Shown here: positions 15,267-23,198 of the stretch, piece by piece
Position numbering within the stretch: position 1 is the first letter of the stretch
Layout of the letters: every line of letters begins with the position of its first letter
Source: Sysuimicrobium calidum
GTDB taxonomy: Bacteria; Sysuimicrobiota; Sysuimicrobiia; Sysuimicrobiales; Sysuimicrobiaceae
NCBI GenBank assembly: GCA_031459935.1
Contig: JAVKHN010000002.1
Coordinates: forward strand, 62,001-126,000
Reading direction: 5' to 3'
DNA length: 64,000 nucleotides
Made by a program: the position numbers and the translations under genes
Notes under the pieces: generated by a model
What the model saw: only the letters and a program-made list of their open reading frames with translations
What the model was told of the DNA's origin: nothing
Databases searched by the model: none

Positions 15267-17045
15267 CTAGATCTCCCCCCGGGACCGGCGGATGGCGAGA
15301 TCCGCGTACAGGGCCGCGGACCACCCGAATCCGGGAGCCGCCCCGGCCGGCACCGCGCCGGTCTCGGGGTGGTAGTATTCCTTGATGTCGGAGTGCAGGG
15401 CCACGAGCTCCAGCGTCCGCTCGCACAGCTCCCGGGCCACGGTATACCGGCCGCATCGGAGCAGGCCCTCGATGAGCATGTAGTTCAGGTTGATCCACGT
15501 GGGTCCGCGCCACATCCGATCCGGCCGGTATCGGGGATCGGACCGGGCCACGCTGGGGACCGGGTAGCGGGTCCAGAAGTGCTGGGGATCCAGGAGGTAG
15601 CCGACCAGCCGCTCCACGGCCTCCTCCACGAGCCGGCCCGTCCACAGGGGAAGGAGGCTGAGAGGCGTGAGCACCGGGACGCGCTCCGATCCGCGTTCTG
15701 TGATCCGGTAGGCCCAGAAGAGTCCGGTCTCCGGATCGTAGAGCCTTTCCACCATCCGGTGCACGAGCTCATCCGCTTCCGCCTCCCACCGTTCCGCCTC
15801 CTTCTCCTCTCCCAGCAGCCGGGCCATGCGGCCCAGGGCCTCCGCTTGCAGGCACAGATAGGTGGGGAGGTCGGGCGAGACCACGGGCATGCCGAGGTCC
15901 CAGAGCGGACTGTCGTCCAGGCCCGAGGAAAACGGGTGGTGGTACTCGGGGAGCCCGTCCCCGTCCGTATCACACTGCTCCGTCCACCACCGCTGCCAGC
16001 GGGAGAGAGGCTCATACAGCTCCGCGACGAAATCCGCGTCCTGGATGGTCTCGTACACCTTCCAGAGCGCCCATCCCGCCACGGGGGGCTTGGTGACAGG
16101 ACCCGGGGTCGGTTCTTCCAGGTACTCCACGGTCCCTTCGTCGAAGACGCAGTCCGGCAGCCGGCCGTCGGGCCGCTGGTGATCGAAGAGGACCCGAAAC
16201 TGGTCCGTGGCCAACAGCGGGTCCACGTGCCGGTAGGCGAGGGCATGGAAGAAGGCGTCCCACTGCCAGAGCCCCACGTAGTGCACCTTCGAGGGGATCA
16301 GGGCCTCGCGGGTCAGGTAGTACCGGGTGTTCAGCAGGCCCGCCCGCAAAAGGTACCATGCGTAGTCGTACGTGGGTCGGAAGCGCGGATCCACTTCCGG
16401 GACTGCCTGGAACCACTCCCGCCACCGCCGCTCCGAGCCCGCCACGGGGTCGTAGGGCCGGATGCGGCGATCGAACCCCAACCGGGGCGTGATGTTGAGG
16501 GTGATCTGGGTCTGCGGGGTGGCCTCCACCACGAGCTCCACGCGCCACCGGTTGGGGCCCTCCGGCTGGACTTCGTTGCTGCAGATACGGGCATTGGTGG
16601 TGTAAGCCAGGTGGCGCACGCCCCGGGTCGTGCCGCCCCTCCGATCCGCGGCCGCCCGCTCCGCCCGCACCCAAAACCGCACCCCGCACCTCCCCGGGGG
16701 AGGCCGCAGCACCAGCAGTTCCGGCCCATCGAAGGCCATCTCGAACGGGCCCATGGGCGTATGAAACTCCAGCTTGTGGGGATACGTGATGAGATCCCAG
16801 CTGAGGGGAGCTCCTCCGCCGTCTAGGAACTGCAGACCGCTCACCAGCGGCGGGCGCACCCGGTAGTGGCCCTCCACCTGTGCGAGCTTCGGCCACCGCT
16901 CGCACAGGTGGATCAACAGCCGGTGTTCCTGTCGTTCCCGCAGGACGAGGACGCGGCTTCCCCGGTCCGTAAAGGGCACCACCGTGATGTCCAGGCGGTT
17001 GCACAGTAGCTCCAGGGGATCCGGATTCGGTACCGCGGTACGCAT
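15267..17045 (-). CDS. GH63-like glycoside hydrolase, probable glucosylglycerate/mannosylglycerate hydrolase
   Basis: 592-residue protein. The N-terminal half is beta-sandwich-like; the C-terminal (alpha/alpha)6 toroid carries GLWQWDAFFHALAYRH, DHQRPDGRLPD, LDDSPLWDLG and RMWRGPTWINLNYM, as in the GH63 hydrolases acting on mannosyl- and glucosylglycerate in Thermus and mycobacteria. Trehalase-like or alpha-glucosidase activity is the alternative. It follows the gpgS fusion by 11 bases and precedes mscS, so degradation of the compatible solute made by GpgS is a strong contextual inference. ATG 17045 is the first start after the gpgS stop. Confidence 0.8.
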   Translation of the reverse strand: MRTAVPNPDPLELLCNRLDITVVPFTDRGSRVLVLRERQEHRLLIHLCERWPKLAQVEGHYRVRPPLVSGLQFLDGGGAPLSWDLITYPHKLEFHTPMGPFEMAFDGPELLVLRPPPGRCGVRFWVRAERAAADRRGGTTRGVRHLAYTTNARICSNEVQPEGPNRWRVELVVEATPQTQITLNITPRLGFDRRIRPYDPVAGSERRWREWFQAVPEVDPRFRPTYDYAWYLLRAGLLNTRYYLTREALIPSKVHYVGLWQWDAFFHALAYRHVDPLLATDQFRVLFDHQRPDGRLPDCVFDEGTVEYLEEPTPGPVTKPPVAGWALWKVYETIQDADFVAELYEPLSRWQRWWTEQCDTDGDGLPEYHHPFSSGLDDSPLWDLGMPVVSPDLPTYLCLQAEALGRMARLLGEEKEAERWEAEADELVHRMVERLYDPETGLFWAYRITERGSERVPVLTPLSLLPLWTGRLVEEAVERLVGYLLDPQHFWTRYPVPSVARSDPRYRPDRMWRGPTWINLNYMLIEGLLRCGRYTVARELCERTLELVALHSDIKEYYHPETGAVPAGAAPGFGWSAALYADLAIRRSRGEI

Positions 17046-17056
17046 CTCAGGTGGCG

Positions 17057-18880
17057 CTAGGTGGGAACGAGCCCTCTGGCGCGGTAGAGCTCCATGCGGC
17101 GGGCCCGGTACTCGGGGATCGTGATCATGGGCGGCCGCTCGAACTCCGTGATCTCCCGCTCTTCCAGCCCCAGCACTCCTTCCTCCCAGCGGATGAGCTT
17201 CATGGTACGGGAGACCTCGGGCAGGAGGGGGGCCTGGACGCGGTCCTCCACCCTCCGCAGGACCACCTGCACGATCTGGTAGGCCATGAGGGAGAGGGAG
17301 GGGAGGGACTGGTTCCGGTGAATGCGCTGTTCCAGGTCCACCTGTCCGATGGCCTGCAGCCCGAACCGGTTCAAAAGGTCGATGAGCATGCCCATCTCCA
17401 CCCCGTAGCCCGTGAAGAAGGGGATCTGCTCCAGGGCCTCGCGCCGGCCCGCGTACTCGCCCGCGAGGGGTTGGATGAGCCCCGAGAGCTCGGGAAAGAA
17501 GAGATTCGCGAGGGGACGGGCCACCAGCTCCGTCACCCGGCCGCCCCCGGTTTCGTACAGCCGGTCGCCCACCTGCAGGGGTCGGCGATAGTAGCCCTTC
17601 ACGAACGCGATCCGGTCCTCCCGCAACAGCGGCCCCACGAGTCCGTACACGAACTTCGGGTGCATGTTCCGGATGTCCGTGTCCACCCATACCACGATGT
17701 CCCCCCGCAGCACATACAGGCTCTTCCACAGGGCCTCGCCCTTTCCGCGGTAGCTCCCGTACTGGGGCAGGACCTGGGAGTGGCGCACCACGGGGACTCC
17801 CAGGGAAGCCGCGATCTCCCGGGTGCGGTCCGTGGAGTCGCTGTCCACCAGCACCATCTCATCCAGGAGGGGATATCGGTCCATGAGGGCGTCCTTGAGG
17901 ACCCGGATGATCTCCCCAATGGTCTCTTCTTCGTTGAGGGCAGGCAGTCCCAGGCTGATGGTGAGGCCTCGCTCCTCCTTGAGGGCCACGAGCCGCTCCA
18001 GGTCCGCGAACTCCCGGGCGTGGAAGGTGTTCTCCGCAAACCACTTCTCCACCTCAGCCCTGGACCAGGAGCTCCGGGTGGTGCGCAGAACGATCCAGTC
18101 CGCCACGGGTAGGGAGCTGCGCACCACCACCAGCATGGGGATCTTCTGTAGGGGAGGCTGGATGGCAGGCCGGTGCGGGTCCGCGGTGGCGCCCACCACC
18201 ACCACGGAGTGGTTGGACGCTTCCCGCACGATCGCCTCTGCGGCCCGACCCGTGGCGATCTTCCGCCGCACGCCCGCGGCCACCTCCTGCTGCATCACTG
18301 TGACGTACGGCCGCTCCTCCTGCCACCGCCGGGACTCCGGGATGTCCTCCCGGAAGACGTGGAGGGCTGTGACCTCTCCCCCCCGCGGGAGGGCCAAGGC
18401 CTGGGCCACCCGGAGCGCAAGCTCCGCGTTCGGTCCCCCCCGCACCCCAACCAGGGGGGTCCGGAAGGCCTCCAGAGGGGCGCGGGGCAGCACCACGAGG
18501 TCGCAGGGCGGGTGGTGGAGGAGGAAGTCCAGGCTGCGACCGAACAGGTTCTCCCGTCCCACTTCCCGCACCAGGACCAGGAGTGCCGCCTGTGCTTCCA
18601 GGCACGTGGCCGTGATCTCCTCCCACGCCTCGTACCCCACCCGGACCGCCGTGCGGACCTCGAGCTCCGGCCGGAGGTTGGCGGCAAGCTGTTCCAGCCG
18701 CTCCCGTACCATCTGGGCCTCGGTGGTCCCCCAGCTCAGGGGTTCGGAAGGTGGGACCAGTACCACCCCGAGAAGCAGGAGGGGCGCTTCCCAGGCCCGG
18801 GCGAGCGCCGCGCCCAGCACCGGCGCCTCCTGGGCACCTGCATCCTCGGGAACAGGCAGGACGACCGGGCGTCGCACCAC
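17057..18880 (-). CDS. Fusion of two universal-stress domains with glucosyl-3-phosphoglycerate synthase
   Basis: 607 residues. The first 280 or so form two tandem USP-like units; the second has SVVVVGATADP and ends KIPMLVVV. From about residue 305 a GT81 glucosyl-3-phosphoglycerate synthase follows: ISLGLPALNEEETIGEII, VLVDSDSTDRT, the PQYGSYRGKGEAL stretch, VDTDIRNMHPKF as the metal/nucleotide site, and GYGVEMGMLIDL. GpgS joins glucose from a nucleotide sugar to 3-phosphoglycerate, the first step to glucosylglycerate. The phosphatase (GpgP) is not seen here. GTG 18880 was chosen from domain start and promoter spacing: -10 TACACT lies 9 bases upstream. Most GpgS proteins lack the USP part, so this is an unusual fusion. 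Confidence 0.87.
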   Translation of the reverse strand: MVRRPVVLPVPEDAGAQEAPVLGAALARAWEAPLLLLGVVLVPPSEPLSWGTTEAQMVRERLEQLAANLRPELEVRTAVRVGYEAWEEITATCLEAQAALLVLVREVGRENLFGRSLDFLLHHPPCDLVVLPRAPLEAFRTPLVGVRGGPNAELALRVAQALALPRGGEVTALHVFREDIPESRRWQEERPYVTVMQQEVAAGVRRKIATGRAAEAIVREASNHSVVVVGATADPHRPAIQPPLQKIPMLVVVRSSLPVADWIVLRTTRSSWSRAEVEKWFAENTFHAREFADLERLVALKEERGLTISLGLPALNEEETIGEIIRVLKDALMDRYPLLDEMVLVDSDSTDRTREIAASLGVPVVRHSQVLPQYGSYRGKGEALWKSLYVLRGDIVVWVDTDIRNMHPKFVYGLVGPLLREDRIAFVKGYYRRPLQVGDRLYETGGGRVTELVARPLANLFFPELSGLIQPLAGEYAGRREALEQIPFFTGYGVEMGMLIDLLNRFGLQAIGQVDLEQRIHRNQSLPSLSLMAYQIVQVVLRRVEDRVQAPLLPEVSRTMKLIRWEEGVLGLEEREITEFERPPMITIPEYRARRMELYRARGLVPT

Positions 18881-18889
18881 TTCCCTAGT

Positions 18890-18918
18890 AGTGTATCCGC
18901 CAGAGGGAAAGGCGTCAC
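18890..18918 (-). promoter_or_regulatory. Promoter of the gpgS operon
   Basis: Minus-strand -35 GTGACG (plus 18913-18918), 17-base spacer and -10 TACACT (plus 18890-18895). The predicted transcript starts 1-3 bases before GTG 18880, again nearly leaderless. It lies in the 61-base gap to the divergent isomerase gene. Confidence 0.5.
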
Positions 18919-18941
18919 CGACCGCGAACTCCCTCCCCAAG

Positions 18942-20015
18942 ATGGGACGGACGCTGCTCGACGACCGAGATCGGTGCAGGGCCCTAGACCCGCGGAGCAT
19001 GGTGGACCTCGTGGTGCAGCTGGGCGAGACCTTGCGGGAGGGCTACCGGATCGGGAAGGAGGTATCTCTCCCGGAGGCACCGGAGGTGGAGCAGGTGGTG
19101 GTGCTGGGGATGGGTGGCTCCGGCATCGGCGGGGACCTGCTGCGGGGGTTGCTGTACGACCGGGCGGACATCCCGGTGGCGGTCGTGAAGGACTACACCG
19201 TTCCCCGGTGGGTGGGACCCAGGACGCTGGTGTTCGCCTGCTCGTACTCCGGGAACACGGAGGAGACCCTCGCCGCCTACGAGGCCGCGGGTCAGGCGGG
19301 AGCGGTACGGGTGGCCATCACCTCCGGTGGCGTGTTGTACGAGCGGGCGCGATCCGAAGGCGTTCCCGTGGTACGGGTACCGTCCGGATTTCCGCCCCGG
19401 GCAGCCCTCGGGTACCTCTTCGCCCCCCTGTTGGCGGTTCTGGAGCGGTGGGGGGTGATCCCCCAGCAGGAGGCGGCAGTGGCGGAGGTGGCCTCCGTGC
19501 TCGCCGCCCTAGCCCGGGAGTGGGGACCGGACCGCCCGGAGGCGGAAAATCCCGCAAAGCAGCTCGCTAGGACTCTGGCGGGACGTATCCCCGTGATCTA
19601 TGCCCTCAGCCGCTTCACGGAGCCCGCGGCCCTGCGGTGGAAGACTCAGCTCAACGAGAACAGCAAGATGTTCGCGATCCACAATGTCTTCCCGGAGCTC
19701 AACCACAACGAGACGGTGGGATGGGCCCTTGCGGGACAGCCGGAGAGGGTCCTGGTGGTGGTGGTGCTGCGGGATTGGGAGGATCCGCCGCGCTTGGTAC
19801 AGCGGCTGGAGATCACCCGGGAGATTGCCTTCCACAGGGCCGGTGGCTATCATGAGGTGTGGAGCCGGGGAGATGGTCCCCTGAGCCGTCTCACCTCGCT
19901 CGTTCTGTTCGGCGACCTCGTGAGCGTCTACCTCGCGTACCTGAACGATGTGGACCCCTATCCTGTGGTGGTCATTGACGAGCTGAAGCGGCGGCTTGAG
20001 GCGGGGCCGCGGTAG
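18942..20015 (+). CDS. Bifunctional phosphoglucose/phosphomannose isomerase
   Basis: 357-residue SIS-domain isomerase. The N-terminal VVLGMGGSGIGGDLL, SYSGNTEETLAAY in the first SIS domain, the ELNHNETVGW stretch and WKTQLNENSK are hallmarks of the archaeal/bacterial PGI/PMI family. It interconverts glucose 6-phosphate or mannose 6-phosphate with fructose 6-phosphate. ATG 18942 fits the family N-terminus (LDD...LDPRSM), although no clear ribosome site precedes it; ATG 18999 is possible. It is divergent from gpgS and may share regulation, since it feeds the sugar phosphates used for compatible solutes and glycogen. Confidence 0.88.
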   Translation: MGRTLLDDRDRCRALDPRSMVDLVVQLGETLREGYRIGKEVSLPEAPEVEQVVVLGMGGSGIGGDLLRGLLYDRADIPVAVVKDYTVPRWVGPRTLVFACSYSGNTEETLAAYEAAGQAGAVRVAITSGGVLYERARSEGVPVVRVPSGFPPRAALGYLFAPLLAVLERWGVIPQQEAAVAEVASVLAALAREWGPDRPEAENPAKQLARTLAGRIPVIYALSRFTEPAALRWKTQLNENSKMFAIHNVFPELNHNETVGWALAGQPERVLVVVVLRDWEDPPRLVQRLEITREIAFHRAGGYHEVWSRGDGPLSRLTSLVLFGDLVSVYLAYLNDVDPYPVVVIDELKRRLEAGPR

Positions 20016-20029
20016 GGGGAGCAGCGGAA

Positions 20030-21136
20030 ATGGCACGGGTGTTCCTCGATCGGGTCACGAAACGATTCGGGAACGTGGTGGCCCTGAGCAACGTCACCCT
20101 GGAGATCCCGGACCGGCAGTTCACGGTCCTGGTGGGTCCCAGCGGGTGCGGGAAGACCACGGCCCTGCGGCTCATCGCGGGGCTGGAGGATCCCACAGAG
20201 GGCGACATCTACATCGGCGACCGCCGGGTGAACGACGTCCCGCCCAAGGACCGGGACATCGCCATGGTCTTCCAGAACTACGCCCTCTACCCCCACATGA
20301 CCGTGTACGAGAACATGGCGTTCGGCCTGCGGCTGCGCCGCTACCCGCCGCAGGAGATCGACCGGCGGGTGCGGGAAGCCGCCCACATGCTGGGGATCGA
20401 GCACCTCCTGGACCGAAAGCCCAGGCAGCTTTCGGGCGGGCAGCGGCAACGCGTGGCCCTGGGGAGGGCCATCGTGCGGGAGCCCCAGGTGTTCCTAATG
20501 GACGAGCCTCTCTCCAACCTCGATGCGGCTCTGCGGGTGCAGACCCGGGCGGAGCTGAAGAAGCTGCATGCGCGACTGCAGACCACCACGGTCTACGTCA
20601 CCCACGACCAGGTGGAGGCCATGACCATGGGGGACCGGATCGTGGTGCTCCGGGAGGGGGTGGTGCAGCAGGTGGACACGCCCCTCAACCTCTACCACAG
20701 GCCCGCGAACATGTTCGTGGCCGGGTTCATCGGAAGCCCCTCCATGAACTTCATCCCGGGCCGCCTGGTCCGTCAGGACACCGCGTTCCTCTTCGACGCG
20801 GGCAGCTGGCGGGTGGCGATCCCTCAGAACCTCACCACCTACATAGAGCCGTGGGAGGGAAGGGAGGTCATTCTGGGGATCCGGCCGGAGCACATCGAAG
20901 ACGCGGCCCTGCGCAACGGAGCCCTGCCCCCGCACTTCGCAACCCTGCGGGCGAAGGTGGAGGTGCACGAGCCTCTGGGCTCGGACGTGATCCTCTACCT
21001 GGAGGCGGGCGGGTACTCCCTCGTGGCCCGGGTGGGGGCTGACAGCTCCGCAAGGATGGGGGATGAGGTGACCGTGGCCCTCGACTTGAGCCGGCTGCAC
21101 CTCTTCGACCCCAGAACCCACCAGGCCATCGTGTAG
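20030..21136 (+). CDS. Sugar ABC transporter ATPase, UgpC/MalK/MsmK type
   Basis: 368-residue ABC ATPase of the CUT1 class. Walker A GPSGCGKTT is at about residues 37-45, Q-loop VFQNYALYPHMTV, signature LSGGQRQRV, Walker B VFLMDEPLSNLDA, then H-loop THDQ. A C-terminal OB/TOBE regulatory domain contains ILGIRPEHIED. It energises uptake of sugars or glycerol phosphate with separate permeases. No permease or binding protein is nearby, so it probably serves several importers as a shared ATPase, as MsmK does. It follows the PGI/PMI gene by 14 bases in the same direction. Confidence 0.88.
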   Translation: MARVFLDRVTKRFGNVVALSNVTLEIPDRQFTVLVGPSGCGKTTALRLIAGLEDPTEGDIYIGDRRVNDVPPKDRDIAMVFQNYALYPHMTVYENMAFGLRLRRYPPQEIDRRVREAAHMLGIEHLLDRKPRQLSGGQRQRVALGRAIVREPQVFLMDEPLSNLDAALRVQTRAELKKLHARLQTTTVYVTHDQVEAMTMGDRIVVLREGVVQQVDTPLNLYHRPANMFVAGFIGSPSMNFIPGRLVRQDTAFLFDAGSWRVAIPQNLTTYIEPWEGREVILGIRPEHIEDAALRNGALPPHFATLRAKVEVHEPLGSDVILYLEAGGYSLVARVGADSSARMGDEVTVALDLSRLHLFDPRTHQAIV

Positions 21137-21226
21137 GGTCAGTCGAAGTCAGACAGCTCGCTCAGAAGTGACTTGCACCTCTTGCGAGGCTCCCGCGGCT
21201 CCGGTCCCCTCCGTATCCTTTTGTCT

Positions 21227-22135
21227 TCAAGGTCTGTCGGTTCCACCCGGCGCGGACTGTCCCTGCCGTCCTGCGTCCGCCCCCCGCACCGCGAGGTCCG
21301 CGAACGGCGCCACCAGCCGCGTGAACTCCAGGGGGAAGACGAACTTGGTGGCGGGGCTAGCGCCCAGGGCCTTCAGGGCCTCCAGGTACTGGAGGGCCAT
21401 GGTGTTGGCGTCCACGTTGCGGGCCACGCTGAAGATCTTGTCCAGCGCCAGCGAGAACCCCTCCGCCCGCAGGATGGCCGCCTGGCGGTCTCCCTCCGCC
21501 CGCAGGATGGCCGCCTGCTTTTCGCCTTCGGCCACCTTGATGGCCGCCTCGCGCTTTCCGTCCGCCTCTGTGACCACGGCCCGGCGGTTGCGCTCCGCAC
21601 TCATCTGGCGGGTCATGGCCTCCTGGACCTCCCGGGGCGGGAGGATCTCCCGGATCTCCACCGCGGTGACCTTCACCCCCCACCGCTCCGTCACCTCGTC
21701 CAGCTTGGCCCGCAGCACCTGGTTGATCTGCTCCCGCCGGGCCAGTACGTCATCGAGGAGGATGTCGCCGATCACGGCCCGCAGGGTGGTGGTGGCGATC
21801 CCCCGGGCGGCTCCCGCGAAGTCCTGCACCTGAATCACGGAGGACTCCGGGTCCACGACCTTCCAGTAGATCAGGAAGTCGATGTTGATGGGCGCGTTAT
21901 CCTTGGTGATGCAGGTCTGGGAGGGGATCTCCAGGAACGCCTCCCGGAGATCTACCCACACCGCTCGATCCACGAAGGGGATGAGGAACACCACCCCCGG
22001 ACCCCGTCGGCCGATGCTCCGACCTAACCGGAACACCACCAGCCGCTGGTACTCCCGCACGATTTTCACGGAGCTCCACAGCAGCCAGATGGCGACGACG
22101 AGGATCGCGATCCCGTACACGCCCACGGTGGTCAT
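21227..22135 (-). CDS. SPFH/Band 7 (stomatin-like) membrane protein
   Basis: 302 residues. One N-terminal membrane helix (about 5-22) precedes a Band 7 domain (IVREYQRLVVFRLGR, GPGVVFLIPFVDR, VDLREAFLEIPSQ), followed by a charged coiled coil. The coil holds an exact 11-residue repeat, KQAAILRAEGD/RQAAILRAEG. The underlying 26-base DNA repeat is at 21459-21484 and 21492-21517, period 33. Stomatin-like proteins form oligomers that organise membrane domains and often pair with an NfeD-type partner; none is visible here. ATG 22135 follows a GGGAGGGAGGG stretch. The gene is convergent with the sugar ATPase and divergent from the ROK kinase. Confidence 0.88.
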   Translation of the reverse strand: MTTVGVYGIAILVVAIWLLWSSVKIVREYQRLVVFRLGRSIGRRGPGVVFLIPFVDRAVWVDLREAFLEIPSQTCITKDNAPINIDFLIYWKVVDPESSVIQVQDFAGAARGIATTTLRAVIGDILLDDVLARREQINQVLRAKLDEVTERWGVKVTAVEIREILPPREVQEAMTRQMSAERNRRAVVTEADGKREAAIKVAEGEKQAAILRAEGDRQAAILRAEGFSLALDKIFSVARNVDANTMALQYLEALKALGASPATKFVFPLEFTRLVAPFADLAVRGADAGRQGQSAPGGTDRP

Positions 22136-22245
22136 ACCCTCCCTCCCCTGTCCGGGGTCCTGCCAGAGAGAATTGCATATGGGGGTCGAGAACTCCTTCC
22201 GCACCGTGGAGCGCGGTTGCGGTAGGCTTGGCCTGGAGGAGACGC

Positions 22246-23178
22246 GTGGAAGAGTGGATCTGGGCGGTGGATCTAGGGGCCACGAACCTCCGGGTGGGCC
22301 TTGTGGGCCCGGAAGGGGAGCTTGTGGCAACCCTGCGGGCGCGCACGCCCCAGGAAGGCCCACAGAGCGTGGTGGAAGCCATCGCGCGGCTCGTAGAGGA
22401 GCTCTGCCCTCGGGCGCAGGAGGTGCCGCGACGCATGGGGGTGGGCGTGCCGGGCCCGCTGAGCGTGGCGGAGGGGATCGTGCACGCTCCGCCCAACCTC
22501 CCCGGCTGGCGGGAGGTTCCCCTGCGAGCGCTGCTGGAGGAGCGCCTGGGGGTTACGGTGATCCTCGAGAACGATGCGAACGCTGCGGCGGTGGGCGAGT
22601 GGTGGCGGGGAGCCGCCCGGGGAGCCCGGCACGTGTTGTACATCACGTGGAGCACGGGGATCGGCGGGGGCCTCCTCGTGGATGGCCGCATCTACCGGGG
22701 TGCTTCAGATACCGCGGGCGAGATCGGGCACATCACCGTGGATCCCCTCGGCCCCCTCTGCCCCTGCGGCCGGCGGGGGCATCTGGAGGGGATCGCCGGG
22801 GGACGGGCCATCGCCCGCGCCGCGAGGGAGGCCCTCGCCCGGGGAGAGCCCAGCAGGCTGGTGGCGGTGAGGGAGATCACCGCGCGGGAGGTGGCGGAGG
22901 CGGCGCGAGGGGGGGATCCGCTGGCACGGCGGGTGCTCGAGCGAGCCGCCCGGATGATGGGGCTTGCGGTGGGGAGCATGTTGAACCTACTCAATCCTGA
23001 GGTGGTGGTCATCGGCGGCGGGGTGGCGCGATCCTGGGACCTGCTGGAGGATCCACTCGTGCGAGCGGCGCGGGAAGCTGCGTTCGAGGCGCCCTTCCGG
23101 GCTGCCCGCATCCTGGTCGCGGCCCTGGAAGACGATGCGGGCCTGATCGGAGCCGCGTACGTGGCACTTCAGAATTAA
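22246..23178 (+). CDS. ROK-family sugar kinase (probable glucokinase)
   Basis: 310-residue ROK protein without an N-terminal DNA-binding domain, so a kinase rather than a repressor. ATP site DLGATNLRVG is at about residues 9-18, the substrate site LENDANAAAVGEW mid-protein, and GIGGGLLVDG follows. The zinc motif, normally CxCGxxGCxE, reads CPCGRRGHLE with the third cysteine replaced by His. This may still bind zinc. It would phosphorylate glucose or a related sugar. GTG 22246 follows GGAGGAG. The macrodomain gene begins 20 bases after its stop. Confidence 0.85.
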   Translation: MEEWIWAVDLGATNLRVGLVGPEGELVATLRARTPQEGPQSVVEAIARLVEELCPRAQEVPRRMGVGVPGPLSVAEGIVHAPPNLPGWREVPLRALLEERLGVTVILENDANAAAVGEWWRGAARGARHVLYITWSTGIGGGLLVDGRIYRGASDTAGEIGHITVDPLGPLCPCGRRGHLEGIAGGRAIARAAREALARGEPSRLVAVREITAREVAEAARGGDPLARRVLERAARMMGLAVGSMLNLLNPEVVVIGGGVARSWDLLEDPLVRAAREAAFEAPFRAARILVAALEDDAGLIGAAYVALQN

Positions 23179-23198
23179 ATTTATTTGAGGAGGTGCGT

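Noticed and set aside
21137..21226. AAGTCA...TGACTT inverted repeat between the sugar ATPase and SPFH genes as an attachment or operator site
   Set aside because: Six-base arms with a 17-base loop between convergent genes. At most a weak terminator element; no further support.
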